This document shows, in pieces, positions 35,012 through 46,083 of a stretch of DNA of 64,000 bases. Below the pieces are notes generated by a model. It saw only the letters and a list, made by a program, of their open reading frames with translations, had not been told where the DNA came from and did no database searches. The position numbers were made by a program, and so were the translations under genes. The first letter of the stretch is position 1; each line of letters begins with the position of its first letter. Source of the DNA: Fomitopsis serialis (taxonomy: Eukaryota > Basidiomycota > Agaricomycetes > Polyporales > Fomitopsidaceae); NCBI RefSeq assembly GCF_022376445.1, contig NW_025954965.1, forward strand, positions 868,001-932,000, written 5' to 3'.

Positions 35012-35160
35012 GTTACATGTGCTCCTTCGCCTGATGTGATTGAATATTACATAGACGTCTTATGCCTGAACGCCCCCAGTGCCCCAAAACGATCGCGAAA
35101 AGGTGAGTGTCAAATCAGCAATAGCGAGTCTTTACTCCGGACAAGTCTCGTGACAGATGT

Positions 35161-36737
35161 TCATGGGCTGTCATCGAGAGGTAGACACTGTCATTTGCGT
35201 CAGCAAAGAGTGCATGTCCAACGATCAGTTGAACTCACTCGAAACTCGACGAACCCATCCGTGTTGTTGCCCCCTTGCCGAGGTCGCGCCGTTGGCATGA
35301 TCAGCTGCAGACTGAGCATGCCTTCCTCGTTTATACGAAGGGATGTCTTCGTAGAATGTTGCAGTGCCCGTGACGCGCACGCTATGTGCTTGAACACATA
35401 GCTACGGGCAGGTTACTATCAGTCTACCGGCCACGACTGTAGGTGTCTGCATAAATCACCTGAAGCGGACCTGTTGCTCGCACTCGCACGTCTCGAGCAC
35501 TTCTTTGTCACTTGGGTAATCCATCTACAGGAATGGTTCGGGACGATTACGCCTATCATGTTGACTATGTCCGCACCTCGGTGCTTCCGAACGTGCCCAT
35601 TACTTGTAAGCGTAGTCGGGGTGGATCTGTAATTCGTGCTGCTCTGCCCGGCGGTGGGGGCGGATTCCCGATGATAGTCAGCCTCTCGCAGGTTGGGTCG
35701 AGTTCCGAAAGCGCATCGCGCAGCCAAGAGGACTGGGTATTATCAGCACATGCAAGGCCCTTCTAAAATGTACTGTACCTTCAGGATGATCTTCAACACG
35801 CTGGGTCCTCGTGGTAAGCTCTCGTAGTCTCGAAATGCTTGAATCAGACGATGACTCACGTCGGGGACTCGAGGAAGTCCAGATCCAACATTGGTTCGGC
35901 CTCAAAAGTTGTGATCTCGCAAGTCGCGGTCGGACCGCTCGCTTCCTCCGCCCTGCCATTCCGATGAGCCGTGAACCAACATACCGAGTAAACGCGCATA
36001 CACACATGAGCAGTGTCAACGGGTAACCAGCGCCGACGTACGACAATCGCATTCCCGTGCCCTTGTCCGCTCCAAAGAACTGGTCGATGCGTCCGTTAGC
36101 AGGAGCCCGGGTTTGCCTCGAGTTAGCCCTGTTAGGGCCCTCTTCCTCGTTATCCTCTTGGTCAGAGTTCCCGGTGTGCCATATCCTGTGTTTTGCATTG
36201 GACGATGGTGCTCCTCCGGCGTTTCCGAAGAGGCTCATACATTCGATGAGGGTGTTCAGTGGGACCTCGAAAGCGGTGGGCTCTCCCTCCTCTTGTGGCT
36301 GTGAAGGCTGTGATGAAGGTTGAGAAGATTGCGATTGCGAGGAGGGGTCGGCTTCCGGGTGGTACAAGTATTCGTCAAATATGCCTTTGAATATAAATGC
36401 GGTGGCTGAAGCAAGTTGGGTGAGACATTTGCATCTAAAAGCATAGACCCACGCACCTAATAGTGTGCGAGCTTCTTCAACGGTCACAGAGAGCCCGCCG
36501 ATGTCGCCCGTACGGTCGCTCGCTGCAACATGTTGTGTATACGCTCTGAGTAACTATCATGGAGCGCTGGGTTGCTTCGCCGCTCACGTTTCCGAATTGG
36601 ACACCACGCAGTAGGCCCATCACGTACTTCACGTCGTGCACGGATGCGGTGAGAACCTAGTAGCATTGACGCGAACGAACTAGATGGGTATATGCACAAC
36701 CTGGACTTGCCTTGTCAACCTCGCCATCGTCAGACAT
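35161..36737 (-). CDS. rad1: DNA-damage checkpoint clamp subunit Rad1
   Basis: Rad1 forms the 9-1-1 sliding clamp with Rad9 and Hus1, which signals damage to ATR/Mec1. The start at 36737 gives MSDDGEVDK. The first intron begins GCAAGT, a GC-AG intron. Then VLTASVHDVKYVMGLLRGVQ, VTVEEARTLL, ATAFIFKGIFDEYLYHPEAD, an acidic Gln/Ser-rich insert (about 60 residues), EVPLNTLIECMSLFGNAGGA, GMRLSYVGAGYPLTLL, SGPTATCEITTFEAEPMLDL, SSWLRDALSELDPTCERLTI, LRLQVMGTFGSTE-MDYPSDKE, YVFKHIACASRALQHSTKTS, LRINEEGMLSLQLIMP and FVEFR-CLPLDDSP-stop at 35161. One G seems lost near 36494-36496, since VTVEEA needs a frame shift there. The many introns otherwise join well. Confidence 0.9.
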
Positions 36738-37007
36738 GATGCAGATCTGGACCTAGTCGCCGGTGCTGCAGAGCGAGGCGCGGGCCCTTGGTGAAAGGAC
36801 GCGACAAGACGCGTTTTCGGGAGCGCGTGACCGCGAACGCGCGTCGCGTCGCGCTACTAGTAAGTACGTAATGAAGACCTCATTGTATGGTCACGGTCAG
36901 GCGAACCTCTAGCTAGTTCCCCTCGGCAGTTGCCATTGAGCTGCGGTCCTCCCGTGGGCTCGTCCCTCCTCCTGCGCGGCCCACTCTTCGCTGGCAGCCC
37001 GACTAAC
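36738..37007. promoter_or_regulatory. Divergent promoter between rad1 and the PLC-like gene
   Basis: Two outward starts 270 bases apart. The block is rich in CGCG and CGTCGCG steps (36770-36860), which could include MluI-box-like ACGCGT variants (GACGCGTTTT at 36806). In yeasts such boxes mark S-phase genes, so a link to rad1 is possible but only inferred. Confidence 0.4.
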
Positions 37008-38570
37008 ATGCGGCGACTCACCATCGTCAACCAAACCTCCGAGATCATCGTCTGGGACAGCCAGCACAAGGGCAGGAACGAATCGAAGATCCTCTTGCCC
37101 TCGCTTTCCACGAGCACCAGCATCTCGGCGTCGCGCTCAGACATCAACCTCTCCAGTCTGTCAAACCGCGGGGAGGTCGAGAAAGACTGGACCGTTATTC
37201 CCAATGCATACACCATCCGTCTCTCCATGTCGCTGGGCGCGATGTGGAAGGTAGTCAGTGTGCCGGAGGACTGTCCTTGGCGGATTTACAGATGCAGGGT
37301 GTGTGAAGCTGCTTCATCGGTTTGTCGTGTTACTCATTGCCCGAAGCTCTCCCGTAACATCACCTGCTGCTCATCTTACCCCGCCGAAATTTGGCTTCCT
37401 TCCTGTCAGACTTCCCGGACTCCTTGCCGCTTCGTCGTTACTGTTGCCAGGTGTGCACATATGCTCTCCATAGACCTCTCTACCACTCACCATGATGCTC
37501 GTAGGAACGCACGATACGTGAGTAAAGCCGTTCGCCCCGCAGGTATAAGTACACTGACGCGCAAGCCGAAGCATGGCGTTCTACGGGTGGCCCATCTCAC
37601 AGTGCCAGTCTTTGTCGACGCCTCTCACTGTTCAGCTCCAGTCTGGTATCCGAGTGATCGACATCCGACTGGCCGTGATACATAAACGTCTCATCGCGTA
37701 CCATGGTATCTATCCTCAGCGAGAGCCCTTCCAAAGCATCCTGTCCACCCTCTTTGACTTCCTCACCGCGCCTGCAACCTGCCGCGAAGCCATTGTGATG
37801 TCGATCAAGCAGGAAGATTTCGCAAGTACTCCGTCAACATTGTTCTCCCAGCTCGTGCACGACGAAATCATGAACGGTCCCGGCGGCAAAGACATGTGGT
37901 TCCTCGACAATAAGGTGCCGACTTTGGGTGAGGCGCGCGGAAAGGTGGTGATGCTCAGTCGGTTCGGCGGTGACGGCGCTGGGTGGGAAAATGGGCTGGA
38001 GGGAATGGGCATCCATCCTACGGCATGGCCAGATAGCTCGAAGAACGGCTTCACCTGGCAGTGCAAAAACACGATCGTGCGTACGCAGGACTGGTGAGTC
38101 GATGAACCAAGGCATCGCGTTATGGAAGGTAATGTGATGTGTGATAGGTACAACATTCCGTCGTTCTTGTCGATCCCGGAGAAGACTGAGCTCGCCACGC
38201 AAATCCTCATTCCGCCTAAGGAGATCCAGGGTTCCCGACCCTCTCCATTTCCTTCTTCTCCGCGGCGAGTGTGCCCCTCGCCTTCCCACCGACGATCGCC
38301 AGGGGTTTCGGATGGCCCAAGCTGGGCTTCGGTGTCGAAGGAGTCAATGGTCGACTGGGTACATGGCTTATCGACATGCTCAGCAGCGGGAGCGCGGGCC
38401 ACCAGGGCAGCATGCGGGCGTCGCAGGCGGGCAACATAAGCAGCAAGGTGCGCATTCGCGGTTGGGCGCTCCTGGACTTCTTCAAGGATCCGGAGGACAA
38501 CGCTATCGTCCCGCTCCTCATCGAGTGCAATTACAGAGGCAGGAGGAGCGGAGAGGAGGGCTGGCCGTAG
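37008..38570 (+). CDS. PI-PLC X-domain-like phosphodiesterase
   Basis: Resembles the bacterial-type phosphatidylinositol phospholipase C fold found in many fungi. The ATG at 37008 gives MRRLTIVNQTSEIIVWDSQH, a sugar- or lipid-facing N-terminal domain. The X-like domain contains LLLPGTHDTMAFYGWPISQC (first catalytic His in GTHDT), GIRVIDIRLAVIHKRLIAYH (second His in AYHG), TCREAIVMSIKQEDF and WPDSSKNGFTWQCKNTIVRT. It ends YRGRRSGEEGWP-stop at 38570. Introns follow YRCR, LLPG, THDT and RTQDW. Two single-base losses are needed, at 37431 (TT) and about 38232 (TT), to keep the protein collinear. No signal peptide at the chosen start. A longer N-terminus from 36930 is possible. Confidence 0.85.
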
Positions 38571-38838
38571 AATCGGAATTGGCAGACGTAGTGCTCGTGA
38601 AGTTATCACTATGGACTATGCTATTACTTAGATGCATCGCACACACTCTTTATCGTATTTATCACCTCTTGGAGGAACTCGTAGGGACGGTCTATAATTG
38701 GCGCCCCTGCCATTTGTGTAGAGTGTAATACATGGTGAAACGCTCCTTTTCATACAGATGAATATGGCAATGCAGCGTTTATGGGTGAGATAGTCTGTCG
38801 TGTTCGAACTCGCCTATAATCTATTTTTGGCGAGCTGG
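38571..38838. other. Short intergenic space between convergent genes
   Basis: Three-prime flanks of the PLC-like and LOG genes. Nothing recognised. Confidence 0.4.
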
Positions 38839-39854
38839 TTAAACGGCGTCGAGAGCGTCTCCAATTCTTTCCCCGTCTACACTTTTCATCTTCGACCAGT
38901 CATAGAAGTGCGTCCGCTCTGGGAAGGTCCATTTCTCTAGCACGTCCAGGGCAGCCTTTCCCCAGTCGAAGTCCTCGTGCTCCGCGTGGTCTGCGGGCCC
39001 GTTCACGAAGCGCACGAGGTTCGCGTTCGTGGGGTGATGAAATCTGCTTCGATACCATTGCGTATGAGCTCCTGGAGAGGGTTGTAGAAGCCCAGGGCAT
39101 TGATCACGATAATCGCTAGGAGGTGCACCGTGAGTTCAGGCGTGTCACGGGCATGGCATAGAGGATTGATGCGCCACTCACGCTTTCGTGAATGCCCAGT
39201 TGCGACCAACAGACGACCTCAAAAAGCTGGCCCAAAATCAACCCCATGAGACATTCATCTAAGATATGCGGATATTGTGTCACTGTACCTCTTCGAAAGT
39301 CCATATCCGCCGGGTAAGGCGATAAAACTTCCCGATCGCTTCGCCATCTCGGTCTTCCGCTCGTGCATCGTGTTCACGACCACCTAAGCAAACATGAGCC
39401 GATACACAATTGCGAAACAAAACGCGGATCATACTGTATCGACCTATATGATGCGGGCTGTTGAGAATGCAGTTCACTGAATAGTCGAAAGACGGACCTT
39501 TCTCGACCACTCTCTTTGAGGAGCACCGAGGGTCCTCGCTTGCCTGTGTCTGGTCACCTCACCTCCCGCCGCGACCATCGCATACGGTACAATCCCGTAA
39601 CTTCGCCACCAGCATCTACCACCGCGCCCGAGACGGCACCCATGATCCCCTTCGAGCCGCCGCCATATATGAGTCGTCTCTTCGTCTCCGCCAAAGCCTT
39701 TCCCAGAGCTGTGGCATTCGCGTGAGCATCGTTTCCTGGAGCGATGTATGACGTGCAACCCACATTGAGCCGCCCGGACGTACGCCGGATGCTTTCCGAC
39801 AGACGAAGCGCAGTAAACTGCCACTGCCCTGTTATCTGGCTCCAAGTCGGACAT
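38839..39854 (-). CDS. LOG family (cytokinin-type nucleoside 5'-monophosphate phosphoribohydrolase), several frame breaks
   Basis: LOG proteins release free bases from cytokinin nucleotides; in many fungi their real substrate is unknown. The start at 39854 gives MSDLEPDNRAVAVYCASSVG. Motifs: SLGKALAETKRRLIYGGGSK (GGGSxGxMG binding loop), GIMGAVSGAVVDAGGEV, VVVNTMHERKTEMAKRSGSF, and the signature PGGYGTFEE, readable if one base is restored near 39300. Then WSQLGIH, INALGFYNPLQELIRNGIEA, NLVRFVNGP and DWGKAALDVLEKWTFPERTH, with the stop at 38839. Besides the break at 39300, breaks occur near 39595 (CCC on the plus strand) and 39032 (GGGG), with at least one more at 39490-39560. So many breaks in one short gene could mean pseudogenisation, but they match the single-base loss pattern of essential genes nearby. 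Confidence 0.8.
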
Positions 39855-40769
39855 GTCTGAGTTCAACCCGTCGTGTTCTCAGTACCAGGCGGCTAGTATC
39901 GGCGGCCTCGTGTCTAGCGCGAAGTTGTGGCTCGGCGGGATGACAGCTTCAAGTGATCGGGAGAAGGATGACTCGCACCTTCCGCAAGGCGGACTTCTGC
40001 GTAACTACAAGACTGCCTATTTTGGATAGTATCGCAGCCAATCGGAGCGGGTGGAGCGTGGTCACGCAGTAGTACGCACTGACCGTTGTGGGAGTAGATG
40101 CGTGTCACCGTCACAGCGTGCATGTGCGTCGACGATAGTGACCTGCATGGGCCGCATGGTAAGCTGTGGGCGACATGGGAAGTCTTTTGTATTCGTGTAG
40201 TGCGTGGTGAACGGGACCGGCGTCAGCGCGCAGAGACAAACGGTGAGGTTAACTTTCCCACGACATCCGTGTCTTGCTCGAGGAATCGGACGACTGCCTG
40301 ACTCGGTGGGCTCATCACCTCGTACTGCATCGCCGAAGTCTTTTATATCCGGAACCATTGTCGGCGTCTGGTGAGTTCCAGGTCATTAGGCAGAATTATG
40401 TATATCCAGGCTGGCAGAACAAGGATTACCAACAGTGATACAAAGACCCGAGTGAGTCCTTTGAAATCATTCTGCCGAAAATACCTGATATACGACGACT
40501 ACGGATGCGACTGTCATCTAATGGCTTCTTAACCACCTAGCAATCTGCCAGGCATCGCACAGTGGTCTGCCCTCAGACATATACTCAGGTGCAATTGCTC
40601 ACAGCGGTTCTCATGTCAATAACGTCACGACACTTGCTAACAACTCCGTGTTCCCATCGCAGACGTTTTACATCATGTACAATGCAGTAAGTGCCGTTGG
40701 TGTATCCCTACTTCGTGTCTCAGAAGGGTGACGGAACGGCTGGTGCGACGGGATCGAACGGCAAGACGT
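39855..40769. other. Intergenic between LOG and metallothionein genes
   Basis: Nine hundred bases with only short ORFs lacking any recognisable features. TTTTATATCC near 40341 is a weak TATA candidate. No gene claimed. Confidence 0.45.
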
Positions 40770-40985
40770 TCAGCACTTGCACTCGGTAGGCTTGCACTGG
40801 CAACTGCAAAGGTATAAGTATATAGCCCTCGATAGACGCAATGGTAAGACGTACGCTTCGCCGCAGCTGCAGCTGCTGACGCCACAGTTGGCCTCGTTGA
40901 CGGGGACGGCGACGTTCTAGAGATACCAAGGTGAGCGTGTCATGCCACGAGGCGACGGGCTACAAGTGTTACTCACGGTGAACAT
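40770..40985 (-). CDS. Small CxC-type metallothionein (34 residues)
   Basis: Too short and too split for ordinary ORF calling. Three exons on the minus strand: 40985-40977 (Met-Phe-Thr), 40916-40855, and 40803-40770 ending TGA. Both introns have good ends (GTGAGT...CTAG and GTACGT...GCAG). The 34-residue product has seven Cys, at positions 14, 19, 21, 25, 27, 32 and 34. They are arranged as Cx4CxCx3CxCx4CxC, with CSCGEACQCKP in the middle and CKC at the end. This is the basidiomycete copper/cadmium-binding metallothionein pattern. It has no aromatic residue except Phe2. A TATA element lies 86-95 bases upstream. A role in metal buffering follows from the Cys pattern, but the metal cannot be told. 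Confidence 0.85.
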
Positions 40986-41070
40986 TGTGAAAGAAGTGCT
41001 GTGAGGCGAGGATGGGCTTGTGGGGTGCGTTGGGTAGTCTGGGACTGGAGAGAGGTGGTCATCGAACGCC

Positions 41071-41080
41071 TCTTTTATAT
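41071..41080 (-). promoter_or_regulatory. TATA box of the metallothionein gene
   Basis: The minus strand reads ATATAAAAGA, 86-95 bases before the ATG at 40985. A strong TATA box fits an inducible stress gene. Classic metal-response cores (TGCRCNC or yeast ACE-type) were not found with confidence in the next 200 bases. Confidence 0.65.
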
Positions 41081-41910
41081 GTCTCTGGATCGTCCTGACA
41101 CGTGCGGCAGCCTGCGGATTGCTTCCCCGTAATGGGCCTGCTCTGATGATCGTCGACCTGGGTACTCTGATGCTATCCGGGGTGCGCTATTCGGAGGTAG
41201 CTCCAGCATTGTATTGGAGCCGTTCTACCACCGCACCGCTCCTGTCTGACCCAGACCGCCGGCAACTAGGGCTCCCTGCTAGCGTCCGATAACCATGGCG
41301 CTGTTGGGTCAGGGTGGGGGTCGTTATCCACCGCTAGAAGACAGCGTTCACCTTCGCGATATCAGCTATGTACAAGATACCTTCAAAAACCGTGTGGTAC
41401 GTGGTGGGTTATGTCAATTGAGCACTGAGACAGTGGTCACCATTCTGCTAGATATGTCGATGCAGCCGAGTCGCGACCCAAAACGCTCACTTCGTGCGGA
41501 ACCTTCACGTCCAGGTGACAATGTATCTGGTGAGCAGACACAACAACCACGACTGGATGACCACGAGGTGGCGCATCGACTGTCCTTCTGTCGGCAGATT
41601 TCCTTGGGGCAATCAATCAACATGCAGGTACCTCCGGCATTGAGGCATTTGTGCTGTGTGCATCAATCTGCTGATTCTATCCTTACGGGATGCTCGACGT
41701 GGACCAGTATGAGTCCAAGCATTGTGCATCGTCCGGCGGACATATTGTGAGTTGAACCGATATCGTATGTCTTCGATTCTCATCGGCACGATTCCTCATA
41801 CTCATGTATTGCTGTGTCTGCGACGCTAGGGTACCGCGACATGCATCCTAAAGTTTTGAAGAAGTCCGTAATCCAGCAGCGTGGCCCAACTGATGACGGT
41901 CCACAGATCT

Positions 41911-41930
41911 ATCTTATCTTATCTTATCTT
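41911..41930. repeat. ATCTT microsatellite, four units
   Basis: Four consecutive ATCTT units. Short and of no evident function. Confidence 0.8.
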
Positions 41931-43428
41931 CCTCCCGGTGGCATGTCGTAACCAACAATTCATTCGATGCAGCGCTGATGGTCCGCTTCTTGGCTTCCCA
42001 AGTTCTGGAGGGCCCGAGTCAGGCATAGTCGTTCAGAAAATGCCTCACTTAACGATTGTCAGCACAAATGTCTCAGGACCCTGTTGACGGCGTAAACCAC
42101 TCGTATCCCACCGAGAGGCACAATTGACTCTGCTGCGTCGCTCACGGGCAGGTCTCTCCGAGTCCACAAGACCACCTTCGCACCGATCGGGTGTTTGACC
42201 GCTCCTCCTGATATGTAGCTGACAGCTTGGGACGATCAGGCTTGAGCTCGCTTCCGCATCAAGTCCTCTGCGCCCTGTCACTCTGCTTGGCTGACCGACA
42301 TGGACTCGCCCTAAGTAGTATCTGCTACTCGCTTGCCAGTGGCGCTCGGAAGGGACACCTGACGACCACCGCTATCCAACTTGAAGCCACCGTGAGTTTT
42401 GCGGAACTCCCAGGACGACGCGGCGAGCCAATTGACCTTGGGCGATTAATGCTCACTCGAACCCCGTGGACAGCTCGGGCGCCGGTGCTGATCCGTTCCC
42501 GAGTCGTGTATTGAAAAGAGAGGGTATGTGCCTCACGTCCTTCCCCTCACATCACCATCGGCTGCTCACCCTCCCTTGCGACGACTCCAGCTTCACCGGC
42601 ACCCTTCACGACTCCAAAGCCATTCTTGAGTGTTCCGAGTCGGACGTGCTTGAATATAGCGCGATAGAAACTCAGTCAGGTATGTACTCACTTATTATCG
42701 TTCGTCTGCACCCTCTGCGGCGCGCTGGTAGCGAGTCTGCGACAACAGGTGGTGTCTTTATACTGTCGATGGCAGCAAACAAAGGTATGTGATGATGCGA
42801 GGACAGAATGGCTCCAGCTACTATTCATTGGGCTTCGACTGTACTGCTAGCGTCCCGGTGGCATCATTGGGGCCACTGTTTTGTCTATTCATGTATGTGA
42901 ATGATTCTACATATTGAGTCCTCAGGCTGTGGGTTCGTGTTCGGTTCGGAGCTCGGTTTGAGATTTACCTATGCACCTGGCTGTTCACGGCGAGCAGACT
43001 CTAACTCAGAGGGTAGTGAGACGACCTGAGTGATGTGATCATCATGTCTATGTTGTTCACTTCGCAAGAGCCCGGAGGAATACTATGGTGCATAAGCCGA
43101 GCATCGCGCTGTCATGGTGGCCACATGAGACGGCTCTGGCTCTGGTCAGTGAGTCTTCACTGCAGGGGCAAATATGTTGTGCCTTGATTACATCTAGGTA
43201 CGTCGGTATGCCGTCGACTCGCTCACGATATGATCTCACATCAATGCAGGTTTGCAACGAACCACTGGCGCTCAAGCTTAGGCTAAGAGTCGGAGCCCTG
43301 TAGTCAAGGTAATGTTCGGTTTTGATGCTCACAGACGGATGTTACACGTAGCTAAAGACAAGCCTGGGGATGAGTGCATAGTTCCAATATAAATTTCATC
43401 GGCATGCATGACTCTCAAGTTTTCCCTC

Positions 43429-43458
43429 CAAACTGCACACGACCAAACTGCACACGAC
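43429..43458. repeat. 15-base perfect tandem duplication
   Basis: CAAACTGCACACGAC occurs twice in a row (43429-43443 and 43444-43458), a small recent duplication in noncoding DNA. Confidence 0.85.
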
Positions 43459-43727
43459 CAGGTGAATTCATTGAATCCTTCATCATGGTTTACTCAACTC
43501 AGCGAGATATCACTTCAAGCAGTACACTGAGCTGGGAGAGATCAAACTTGCAGGTATCCCAGCCACTCGCCCGGCGTGATCGAGAGCCGGTGAAGCCTAC
43601 TGCGCTATGTTCGATCGTGCCGCGACATGCCAGACAGCGAGCCTGACGCGGTTCGAGTTAGAAGACGGCGCGCCCCCGCCGGAGGCTGGCTTCCCGGCCC
43701 GCCGCCGTCAGCCCCGCTCGCTCACCG

Positions 43728-43800
43728 TATAAATATCCTACCAACCTGTCTCGAACCGTCGTTCTTCTCTTTCTTCTTCTCCCCCATCTTCCCCTCGAAT
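43728..43800 (+). promoter_or_regulatory. Promoter-like block without a recognised gene
   Basis: TATAAATA at 43728-43735 is followed, about 30 bases on, by a pyrimidine-rich run (TTCTCTTTCTTCTTCTCCCC). A GTAAGTGG splice-donor-like site lies at 43830-43837. This is the usual look of a basidiomycete transcription start with an intron in the leader. No coding exon could be followed downstream. Confidence 0.45.
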
Positions 43801-44671
43801 ACCAGCGGCGGGGTCTTATTTCGTAAGTGGCCCTCTCCACCCTCCTCGTACATGCGCTGACGGCTGCCTCGACCTGCCATAAGTCCACGGACTGTGGACT
43901 GCATCGCCTAGAGAAATACCGTCGTGACGGGGCGTCGACGAGTCCACGACTCCTGCGGCTTGACCCCCCGCCCCCAAGACCGACGCGGGTAGTCTCATTG
44001 TCATCTGAGGAGCTATCACGGCTGGTTCGTGAAGGCACCAGTTGACTGTGACTAACTCTGCGAGCAGCCCAAGCAGCGCTATCGGCTAGCGAAACACCGT
44101 TGGGACAGGGCGTCCGCGTTGTTTGGGTTCACGGTCTTGGGGGATCCCGCCTAGTATACAGTAGTGTAGCTTTCTCCAGGGCGGGCGGTCATGCCGACGT
44201 AGTCGGGCGTGCACCGTCCGGGCGCGCATCTCATCGTGATCCTGGAGTCTAGTACTTCCTTTGCCCAGCAGGGCCAAGGGGAAAAGCTAAGACGCGCCGA
44301 ATGTTGTATATGAATTGTACTGTTATGTAGGTACCAGTAAGCATCGATTCACGTCTTCTGAGGCTGATCTCAGCCTGACGCATGTACACCGACTGTCTGA
44401 ACAATAAGAGATTTAAGACAGCCTGAGGAGTCGTTGTACACCGTAGCCTACGTAAAGCAATCAATGGCATTCGAGTCACGCGCTCACGACTATTTACAGA
44501 CTCGCACTGTACCACAGACAGTACTGTAGTACTACACTGATAGAACATCGAAGCGGCCTGAGGATCACATATTTCAGCAAGGCGACGAACTGCTTTAATA
44601 TGTACGTGCATTATGCAGCAGGTGCGCCTTAGGTGGATCATGACGATGTTCCTGCATAAGAAAGACGCACG

Positions 44672-44691
44672 CTGGCACTAAGTACTGCCAG
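44672..44691. repeat. 20-base imperfect palindrome
   Basis: CTGGCA and TGCCAG enclose CTAAGTAC. It shares AGTACTGCCAGTG with the palindrome at 14601-14639, so the two may belong to one small dispersed family. Confidence 0.55.
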
Positions 44692-46083
44692 TGACGAACG
44701 CGGACAGAACGAGCAATAGCGAAAGTATAATTGACGCAGACAATTCGAGATCCGGACACGCATCGCTCAGGTCGATGTCCGCGAGCGAATGGCAAATGAG
44801 CCTTTGCGCTCTCTTTTGTCCCGTCATGTACTGGGCCGATAGTGCGTTGCATTCACGCGGTCTGACCCTCGAATGCCTCATCGCGAGCCTGCCAGACTCG
44901 AATTCGTGATTCCGAGGTCAATCGATAGGTCGACGGGCTGGATGGGAACATCGATCCGCATGCAGGGTGGTAAGGGCAGTATCAATACAATCGTATTCGC
45001 ATTCACAGGACTTGACGACTGGTGACCCCGAGGCAGGAGCGCTGTGCAGCGTACTAGATGTGGTACTAACCTGAGAGGGACGTATGCAAGGGCCTAGACA
45101 CTCCACCGTGCAGCGCCAGTGGATCGCTGCATTGTCGCGCACCACAAAACAACGCTGAAGTCGATTGTCGTATTTTCACATGGACAGAGCACGGTGTTAT
45201 CGAGGATCTGCCTCGACATCGAGGTACACTGCGTACATGGCACGCAGGAGATCCGGATCCCGCGGGATCGCCATAATCGCGTGCATTCACTGCGCTCGAA
45301 TGGCCGTTGGAGAGGGCCACAGCGGGGCACGCGTCATTGCAGAATGTCCGGGGCCCACAGGGCTGCATTGATTGACGTGGACAAGGGCTGAGCGTCGGCG
45401 CTGAGTAGCTGAAAGACCTCGCCGGAAATGAACGAAGAACGGGCGGTTGACGGGATGCTGCGATCGACAGAACTCGGACCGCGTCCTTCTGCAGGACGAT
45501 CGGACGACCACGCGGAGGTCGGCTGACCGGTACTGAGGCCTGCCTTCTCGCGCGAAGCGGTCGCGCCCGGGATATGCATTGACTGTTGCTGCTCGTCGTG
45601 AAATGCGACGTATAGGGTGGTTCTGAAGGATGCACTTCGCGTGTGATCCGTTGGGTTTCTGTGTGCACCATGAACGGTCGCCGGGATGAGCGTCGAGGTG
45701 GAATCGATCGAAACGAAGCTGGCAGCTGCTGGCCTGGGAAATCTGACGGTGAGAACGAGACGTCGCAGCCAGCCAAGGCTAGCATAACGACACATAGAAG
45801 GATGGAGTGAGTGCTTCCCTATGGGACGCGATCACGGGGGCTCCATACGCGCCGTATTCTCCACTTGCACTGGGAAGCCTTGACCATATGGAATTCTGTG
45901 AAACTGCATTGACCGGCGGTGAGGGAGAGCTTCAGCAAGCGCAGGCGGAAGATGCGAAACCTGCAAGCTGGCCATTCAGTCAGTTTCCTCAGTGGGAAGC
46001 GCGAACCAAGGAGCGTACGTCGCACGGGACCGCGCCTCGATTGTCCACGTGAGACCAGATGACGAGCGACTGCCCATCCATCT

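Larger units (their letters stand above)
40986..46083. other. Gene-poor stretch of about 5 kb
   Basis: No protein family was recognised. ORFs of 100-240 residues occur on both strands (for example 41295-41750 plus, 42466-42792 plus, 45066-45785 minus, 45334-45795 minus), but none has a domain, conserved motif or convincing splice structure. Small features are four ATCTT units at 41911-41930, a 15-base tandem duplication at 43429-43458, an orphan promoter-like block at 43728-43800, and a 20-base palindrome at 44672-44691. It may hold lineage-specific genes, noncoding RNA or old transposon debris. Confidence 0.5.

Noticed and set aside
41295..41750. 151-residue ORF on the plus strand
   Set aside because: Starts with ATG and looks mildly protein-like, but it has no domain and no continuation. 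Left as unsupported.
43640..43670. GGTTCGAG near 43649 as a tRNA B box
   Set aside because: The flanking bases do not form a T arm, and no A box lies at the right distance.
45066..45785. 239-residue ORF and an overlapping 153-residue ORF on the minus strand
   Set aside because: No recognisable motif, and two overlapping frames compete. No splice structure or promoter supports either.
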